Assembly: GCF_029962835.1 (NCBI RefSeq)
Contig: NC_080577.1
Location: 25,774,501-25,838,500 of the forward strand
DNA length: 64,000 nt
Direction: 5' to 3'
Source: Magnolia sinica
Lineage: Eukaryota > Streptophyta > Magnoliopsida > Magnoliales > Magnoliaceae
Shown piece by piece: positions 56,575 through 64,000 of this stretch (the first letter of the stretch is position 1; every line of letters begins with the position of its first letter). Below the pieces are notes generated by a model, which was not told the DNA's origin, did not search any database, and was given only the letters and a program-made list of their open reading frames with translations. The position numbers were made by a program, and so were the translations under genes.

Positions 56575-59500
56575 TGTAACATCCTGGATTTTCACTATTT
56601 TAGATTTTTAAAAATCCATCATTTTTTTAAAAATTTAATTAACTTAAATATTACTTAATAACCATTAGCACTCAATGTTAGTGTATACAGGGGTGGTACC
56701 AGTAAAGAACCGCACCAGTCCGATTAATCAGCCGTAGGAAGCCAATGAATTCACCCGATCACTTGAACATCAGGTGTAGTGTAACGTCCCGTCCAACCAG
56801 AACAGTGTACTGAGGCGTCCACGTATGATTTGCCACAGGATCGTTCGTTTAAACTACTCATGGTTTGGTGCCACAACTAAATTAAGTTAGGATTAGCCCA
56901 TTAGAGTAGACCAGTCGAGTTGTGATTGAGCCAAGTGCAGGCCGTCAAGCCAAATGGCCATTTACACTTGGCAGCAGCTCGTGCGGGCTATACCGCGACA
57001 TGGGAATGTCAGAAAATTATAAAAATTTAGGGAACCATAAATCTCACTGGGCTTGTGGTCCATCGCGGGCCACGAACCCAGTGCGATGGACCACAAGCCC
57101 AGTGGACACCCAGAACTGAATTATTCAAGCTGTTCTCGCGGCACTTGCCAAATGCAACTCACCCAAGGCCATTATGAAAATCTGGCACTTGTCAATGGAG
57201 CGGGGATTCCGGGTGTATCAGCCGTCGGATTCCTTCTAAATTTATGGTAGAGGTCTAATGTGATTGCCTGGGCCTGCCCACAAAGTCTGGGTCCCGATCG
57301 TGGCACGGTGACCGTTGATCGCAAATCAGAACCGTGCGACCAAACCCCATATCCGATCGTCCCCAAATTTTGCATGGCCCTTCAACGGGCCATGAAGCAC
57401 CTATCCTATAAGTTTCATGGCCAGAGGGCCACAAAAAATGCCTCAATTTTTCAAACGAGATCTAAACTGCTCGTTGGTGGGCCACTAGTTCCAAAACTAT
57501 ATAATAATGCCCGTCTCACTGGGCTTGACGTCCATCGTGGAAATCGGACCTGGGTACTGTCCAGAACCTCTTAACTTGAGCCAAAGGATGAGTGCATGAG
57601 AAGAGCAAATACCCTAAGGAAAGAAGCTGAAACTTATGTGAATTGGAACATCCACTCTTATGCAAAGTTGAGGATTTCGAACCATCGGTTTGTGACCAAA
57701 CTTTACCCGTGGAGTAAGAATATTTTTCTGCTCATATCCGTCTAGCCGCGACCCCAATCGACTATTAGTGACCATTGAATAGACTTCTAATCATATCTGT
57801 CGATTGGCACATCCAAATGGCGGGCCGATCATATCCATACGTAGATCATCATTAGGGCTAGCTATCCTATGGTGTATATTGACTTGTACACCCTATAGTG
57901 AGCCCTAGTGGCTAGAAAAATCCTCCTATAGGGTTAGTATAGTAAAAACCCAACACTTGAGGCTATTTGTACCAAATCTGGCATTATAAAAGGGGCTTCT
58001 TTGGGGCACCCCTCTCTCCATACGAATTTACCCTAGAGAGGAAAGAGAGAAGAGAGAAAAGGGAGAGGAAGAAAGGAAGAAGAGAGGAAGGGAGAGTGAA
58101 GAAGGGAGAGGAAGTGGGTCATAGTTAAAGTGGGGCCCAAGGGAGTTCAATCTTGCAACTCCCTACCTCTTCCTCAAGAAAACCTCCACCAAACCCACCC
58201 ATGCCAAGAAGCAGAGGTAAGAATGGTATATTTTCCCTTCAATAGAGCAATATAGTGTAGATTTCTAGGCATTAATGTTGTCTTTCTTGATTTTAATTTA
58301 GGAAATGGTGGTTTTACCCAAATCCCCAAACCTTAAGATCTCAAAGAATGGAAATCTCCTCTTAAGGTGCAGACTATTATTCTTAGGTGGCCTAGCACCA
58401 ATTTTAGTATGAGTTTAATGATTTTACTTGCTTGGATGATGCATTTGAAGAATCTAGACAAACCTAGGGAAGACCCTACCCTTGATCCTATCGATTCACA
58501 TGAAATGGTTATGGAATGTTGTTGCCTTTCGTATGATTTGATTTGAATGGATGATTGCATGTACTTGTCTTGTTTAGTTCTCACATGAGGTTGCCTCATA
58601 GCATGTATGATCCATTAACTCTTATGTAATTTGGTTCTATTAAGTATAAGAAGTGCTTAGCTTCCTCACTAACCCACACAAAACACATGCACTCTTGATT
58701 CATGATATTAGTAGCTTGCTTGATAGGAAAATCTAAATTGTATGTTGAGAAAATATGAAATATGATATTATTTTATGCTAGATGATAACCCTGCTAGTTG
58801 GCATGCTATAGATTATCATCGAATCCTTGGGTTAGTCAGGAATATGAGGAGAGTGAAGGTGGTCTCGTTGGTAGGACTGCCCTGAGGGTAAACCCATGGA
58901 TTTGGGCGGGTGCGTGTGGGCGACAGAAGTTAGGCTACACAGGTCGCTCATACCCGATGTCGTCTGTCCCATATTCGCCTAAACTCATGCAGTCTAGCCT
59001 ACTTACTGACCAACCCTATTTGTTAACCATGTTTTCCCACACCTGTATAGAACCTGGAACACCCTGCAACCGTTGTAGCCTATCGATAACCAAATTGAAA
59101 TTAATCCACAGTCTCGTGAGGCGGGCATGGTGGAATGGGACACTGTGTCCGAGCTGTTGGCCTACACTGGTGTGACGCGCCTCCCCGTAGTGACCGCGAG
59201 CGATCCCACATTTCAGCACCCCCCATGTGTTTAAGTCGGGGATGGGAAAAACCGGACGGGATCAAGGATCGCAGGGTCTCGGCCTCACACGTTGGGGGGC
59301 CTTGGCCTCGCAACCAGTTTAGGGCATTGATACGTGGGGTGTATTAGATTCCCCAATCTGCTGGATGGATGAAATTAACTAAGAACTTGGCTAACATAAT
59401 CATTACATCGCACTAGCTAGGTTGGCGACTTGGCAGTCGAGGTCGCTCTGAGGGAGTGTTGGTCATACGCGATCGTTAGACGGAGTCGCTGAGGGGGTGT

Positions 59501-60095
59501 TGTGGCGAAGGCATGCATCATATCATCTATCATACATATGCATTAACAAGATTAGTTAGGTGTTTCTGAATGTTTGCCTTTCATTAAATTCATAATATAA
59601 ATGATGTTTGTTACGACTTAAGACTAATAACACCCACTGAGTTGACCACTCACTCCCACTCTGGGACGGTGTTTTAAAACACCAACCAGACTTTTCAGTA
59701 GTTGCAGGTGATGCCGAGTACGAGGATCCTTGCACCGCGAGCTTGGATGAGGAGGACGAGTTGTCCTATTTCTAGTTGATGGGCGGTTCCCCGCAGAGTT
59801 CGCGAGTGGACTTAGATCGCTGAGTGTTGGACTCAGTTCATCATTCCTTTTGGATATATTTTTGTGATTTTGTTGGGCAACGCCTTGTGCGACCCGTTTA
59901 TATTAATTTGGACTTATATATATTTAGACTCATTCATCTCAGTAGACTAGTTGTGAATTGTGATTCATGTTTCCAGTAATTCCCAGTTGCGCAACTAAAT
60001 TTGATTAACCGTAAAACCATAAAGTTTATGATAATTGACACTCGGGAACTCGGGAGTCGAGTGTATGTGCGACCCCCGATTTCCAAGGCGTTACA
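56575..60095 (+). repeat. LARD 3' LTR
   Basis: 3521 bp, the direct partner of the 5' LTR. It contains a templated 20-bp inverted insertion (57083-57102) that is absent from the 5' LTR. TATA box at 57985-57993. Confidence 0.92.
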
Positions 60096-60100
60096 AGGCA

Positions 60101-61300
60101 CAACAACTATACTAAATGAATGTTATATGTGTATTACAATGGTTCCATAAACCTTTTGTTACACATGCTCCCTAACAAGATATACTAAAATGTAGTTCAA
60201 AAAAGAGGAGACATGATAGAAAAGTAGTTACATGAAAAGTTATAAAGGACCAAACTTCCTTAAAATGAAGGGCCACACTCAACACACATGAAAAAGTAAA
60301 AATTACATCCCTTAATATGATTAATTGCAAGAGTAAAATTAACCAAATGTTATTTGCCTTATATATAATAGAGATTTGTTGATTAGATTTAGACTATTGA
60401 CTTCCTTTATTTCGACTGAATTGAACATTAAATGTTCGTCAACTAATTACTATAAATTTTCATTTCCACTGCCTAAGTTAAGGCCCACAATTGAAAAGTT
60501 TAAATTTTGTTACTTGATTTCTATGTCAATAGTTAATTTACTACATACTTAACAATCATCCTTGTTAGAATACTATCAAAACTTTTGTCATCATACAATA
60601 AGATTTAACTACCCAATTCCACACAAGTGTGGAGCCTTACCATCTGTTACATATTTTCAAAATATAAAAAAATTAAAAATTTATTTTAAAAATATGAAAA
60701 ATTATATTTTCATTTTTCCATTAAAAGATTTTCTTCTATAATTTGAAAGTATTATATATATAAGGTTCAGAGAATTAGTTGTTAGAGAGTTGAATTTTGC
60801 TACATCAAGAGTTCAAAATACAACTAACACATGAACTATTTAGGCACCTTTTGACACATTTTTTGGTGTACTTAATGCATTCGCTTGAGATAGTAATTAA
60901 GCCATGTGATGTGAAAGGGTGTTAACCAATTTAGCTATAGTTGATCGTCATAATGAAATTACAATATTAATGTTGATTAAAATGAAAAATGTGTCTTCTG
61001 CCAACAAAAATAATTCTTTAATGAACATTCTCAGGGCCCTTTTAGGAAGAAACAACAAGATACAATGCTCTTGATTTAAGTGAAGTTTGGTTATAGTTGA
61101 CTCACTAGTAAACACGAATTTAATTATTATTGATCACTGTAATTAAATTATGACAATGCCTTAATTTAAATAAAAATATAGAAATGTCTTTTACTAACAA
61201 ACAAGTGCCTCTTTAAGGCACAATCGCACACTCTTGTTTAAAGTGAGCCTAATTGAAATATAATAAGTCATGTTTAAAGTGGTGCAAAACTGTTATAAAA
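60101..61300. other. AT-rich intergenic DNA, nothing recognised
   Basis: Very AT-rich with short repeats; no gene, RNA or clear element. Confidence 0.5.
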
Positions 61301-62090
61301 ATTCCAACCCAAAATAGCATATTTCGAGTGAAGATCGATCTCATTGACAGACCATCGATGTCTCTCGATCAAACTATCGATTGATCGAAGATCAAGGCTC
61401 TTTGATCGATCAAAGGTAGCAAAAAACATCCAGTAACCAAAATGCCTATATTTTGGATTTTCTCAATACCATCAAGGTACATTCAATCCCATTGAAGGGT
61501 CCTTTGATTGATCGAAAGCTCTTGGTCGATCGATCGAGGCTAGCCATTAGAGATCCGTTGGAGCATTTTCTTTATAAATAATGCATTTAAATTTTTGTGT
61601 TAGGTATGGATTTTTACATTTTAGAGACCCTAGTGTATCATAAGCTCTACCAAACCTCATAGGCTCTATTCCAATGAAATTTATGCTCTATTTTTAATGA
61701 TTCTTCACTCTATTGCGTGTTCCAAGCTCCCTTACAATAAGAAACCTCGAGTCGTCTCTAAGTTTAGACATAAATCGCATAGGTAAATTCTAATGTCTAT
61801 CAACTTCTAGAATATCCATATAGGTGAATCCTTACTAGGAACTTATTCACACCATTAGGTGTATGAGATTCAACCCAACTCTCATTAATTTGGAAGCCTC
61901 ATTAGAGCATCAAGTACAAGGTAGTCAATACAAGAAAGTGAAAGAAGATCGCCTTTAAAGATCTGAGGAACATAAGAGAAGTCGATTGAAGCACATGAAT
62001 GTATTGATCAAGCATCTCAAGAAGGCATTACAAAAAGAACTTAATCCGATAAATAAGTTGTCAATTGTAAGAGTCTATATACTCTCTCAT
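61300..62090 (+). other. Possible LTR remnant with ATCGATCG motifs
   Basis: Dense ATCGA motifs (61330-61420 and 61500-61545: 'gatcgattgatcgaagatc'-type) are followed by a TATA-like 'tttataaataatgc' (61570). Similar motif-rich LTRs occur in the copia at 35.9-36.5 kb. No PBS or coding was seen. Confidence 0.3.
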
Positions 62091-63690
62091 TATTGTTCAC
62101 ACCCCAAGTATAGGGTTGTGATGTAGTAATAATCTCGGTAAGACCGAGGTCGAATCCATAGGGACTGAACCTTGTACGTAATCTGAAAGTAACTTGAACT
62201 AGAACTAGGAAAAGATGTAATCTAAATCAGGGAGAATTAAGAGAATAATGATAAAATACTTTAACTAAAATTTGTAAATTCAAAGGTGGGAAACTAGGGT
62301 GCCAAGGATCCACTTGTAGAGATCAGGGATATCTATGCTTGATATAAGAACACAACTGGATTTAGAGTCTTATCTTCATCTAGTTGGAAGATAATTCATT
62401 AAAAACACAAATATGAACTTCCTTTTGATCTAGTTTTCAAGAGATGAGAAGAATGTGAATTGGACTTGATTCCATCACAAAACAATGCCCATGAGACAAA
62501 GCAAACAATAGAAGTTTAGCCACTCCATAATTAATCCAAGGGAATTATGAATGTTAGGAAGGATTTCATTATCCAACCATGCCCAGGAGACGATAGTGAA
62601 CAACAGGGACTCCTAAATTCACAATCCCTATAATGCTAAGAACATACTCAAAGCTATCGCAGACCCATTGTAATTTAAGTCATAACAAACCATTAAAAAC
62701 TGAAAGCATTCCTTAATATCAAACTATAATAAAAAGAAAGTTCAACTAAAGTATGAATCAAAGCATACAAAACCATCCATCACACTACAAGCTTCACCTC
62801 TTAGCCCTAGCTAAGAGGTTTAGCTAATCATGACCATGATTAAACTAAGTCTCTTAAAAAAAAACATAAATCAATAAAAACAGGGGAGAAAGAAAAAACT
62901 TTGTTTAGAAAATCTGCTCCACGTGACTTCTCTCTCTCTCTCTGCTCCACATCCCCAAGAGGCCTCCATAGCTGATATGATTCCCCCCTCACGTCCTTCT
63001 CTCCCTCTCTTTCATAGGAGTTGCAAGGTTAGGTCAACTGGAGTGGAGAATCGACTCCACTTTCGCAGCTCTCTCTTGCGTAGTGAAACACAAAGAACAA
63101 CTTGCGTTTGGATGAGATTTTGGGACGATACACGGCTAAGAAATCTATTTTGACTTCATGGTTAAGGTAAAGAACCCCCTCTGAAGGTTCTGAATGGTTT
63201 GAATCAATCATTCGATCACAGACAGTTGCCCACAACTCCCCGCAACGTCCGAAAAAATCGAACGTGCGTATGGTATAAAATTTCCTGCGCTGAGATGCTC
63301 AGTGGGCCCCATAGTGATGTTTTCGACAAAATCCACTCCGTTCATTGGATTCCTGGCGAAATTTCAGTTGGAAAGAAGTGATTTTGGTCGAGTTTTGGTG
63401 CGATCCACTGTATCAAATCAACTCACCATTTGTCATGCGTTTTCTGTCGATCTACATGTGTATGTGCACAAAGGACCAAAAGGCCACCATGGCGATGGTT
63501 ATGCCCCCCTCTGAAGCATATGGACGATCTGGATCATCCATTTGGATGATGGGTGGGCCCCACTACTCAAAATAGGCCAAACAGCGTGCGGCCACTGGTT
63601 TCTCGCACAGAGAAGACGATTTGAGTCGGTTAGCATGCGTTGACCAACTTTGTAGAATTCGGTGCATGGCAAGTGCACAGCTTCTGTGCA
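62091..63690. other. Intergenic DNA, no gene recognised
   Basis: 'ggtaagaccgaggtcgaatccatagggactg' is split here as positions 62138-62168; it looks like a repeat junction seen in many plant intergenic sequences, but I cannot assign it. A (CT)n run lies at 62929-62943. MITE-like phrases ('gggccccatagtgatg', 63304) occur. Open frames lack domains. Confidence 0.35.
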
Positions 63691-64000
63691 CTCCCTCTCT
63701 CATGAAGTGGGTCCCACCTTGATGTTTTTAGGAAATTCATTCCATCCATCCATTTTGTGCATTTAAGGGGTTGAGACCAAATTTGAAGCATATCCAAATA
63801 TCAGGCGAGCCCCAAATCAGAGATTTAGTGGTTGATTTGTTCGTTGGGCGACTTCCACAGGATCCAATGGCTGAAATTCGACATGTACAATTAATTTATA
63901 GACCTCAGGGCAGATATAAAGTTTCGAGCCAAATGAATGGTGGGAACCCTGTGATCTTGCATTCTGGACGATTTTTAGGCCCATTTAGCGTGAATGGCTT
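63691..64000. mobile_element. MITE body fragment, cut by the window end
   Basis: The shared body begins with 'gtgggtcccaccttgatgtt' and continues with 'catatccaaatatcaggcga'. The left end may include the inverted 'tgcacagcttctgtgca'. The right end is beyond the window. Confidence 0.6.

Larger units (their letters stand above)
48848..60095 (+). mobile_element. Complete LARD-type LTR element (11.2 kb, non-coding)
   Basis: Two LTRs of about 3.5 kb (48848-52347 and 56575-60095), both TGTAACATCC...GCGTTACA, are flanked by the 5-bp TSD AGGCA (48843-48847 and 60096-60100). PBS and PPT are in place. The 4.2-kb interior shows no gag, protease, integrase, RT or RNase H. Large LTRs with a non-coding interior define LARDs, which depend on proteins of an autonomous gypsy partner. 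The PPT context (GGACGAAATTATTTTTAAAG) and LTR style suggest a Del/Tekay-like gypsy partner. In the stretches I compared, the LTRs differ by about 3-7%, mostly transitions. Confidence 0.9.

Noticed and set aside
50584..59347. Open frames of 60-125 residues in the LARD LTRs
   Set aside because: The same frames appear in both LTRs with substitutions that do not favour silent sites, and they lack known domains.
62138..62168. tRNA-like or SINE promoter (GGTCGAATCC resembles a B box)
   Set aside because: I found no A box at the right distance and no cloverleaf. A B-box-like 10-mer alone is not enough. The same applies to 'ggttcgattagg' at about 16661.

Overview
This is plant nuclear DNA from a transposon-rich intergenic region. 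It carries plant-type Ty1/copia, Ty3/gypsy and L1 retroelements, a plant eIF2-alpha exon, a plant-type small gene, and very many MITE-like elements built around a shared body that contains GGGCCCACCATGATGTATG. From memory that MITE body is common in magnoliids (laurel, magnolia and tulip-tree relatives), so I infer a magnoliid, but the window does not prove it. I see one probable intact protein gene (39122-39514, minus strand). Nearly everything else is mobile DNA, which can be dated relatively by target-site duplications (TSDs) and nesting.

Layout. 622-14206 is a dense cluster of MITE-like elements, most with 9-bp TSDs (Mutator-like). One of them (1777-3303) is split by a 1.0-kb hAT-like element that carries eIF2-alpha exon 1 with its upstream region. 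Another (3878-13819) has swollen to about 10 kb because two large foldback elements landed in it (4046-9295 and 9612-13722). Both foldbacks have long inverted arms ending in 21-bp minisatellites. 14.6-16.2 kb holds another MITE and a 556-bp tandem duplication. 16.2-22.3 kb holds LTR-like debris and MITEs. 22.3-28.3 kb is decayed minus-strand copia with a duplicated RT/RNase H part. 29801-31514 is a 5'-truncated L1 LINE with a 12-bp TSD. 33.13-36.54 kb is a second truncated copia with PBS and 5' LTR. 38.6-40.0 kb is the gene island. 40.0-44.7 kb holds MITEs and a hAT-like element with an 8-bp TSD. 45.2-47.2 kb is a decayed gypsy leader and gag, cut by a second hAT-like element. 48848-60095 is a complete 11.2-kb LTR element with 3.5-kb LTRs, PBS, PPT and a 5-bp TSD but no gag or pol: a LARD-type non-autonomous element. 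60.1-64.0 kb is AT-rich intergenic DNA with another MITE fragment at the end.

The elements do not form a pathway; what links them is insertion order. MITEs inserted into or beside the ends of other MITEs, the foldbacks inserted into a MITE, and the hAT-like element inserted near a MITE tip. The strongest unusual signals are the eIF2-alpha capture, the nested foldbacks whose two 21-bp minisatellites look related, the LARD with G-poor internal tracts, and a templated inverted insertion in one LARD LTR.
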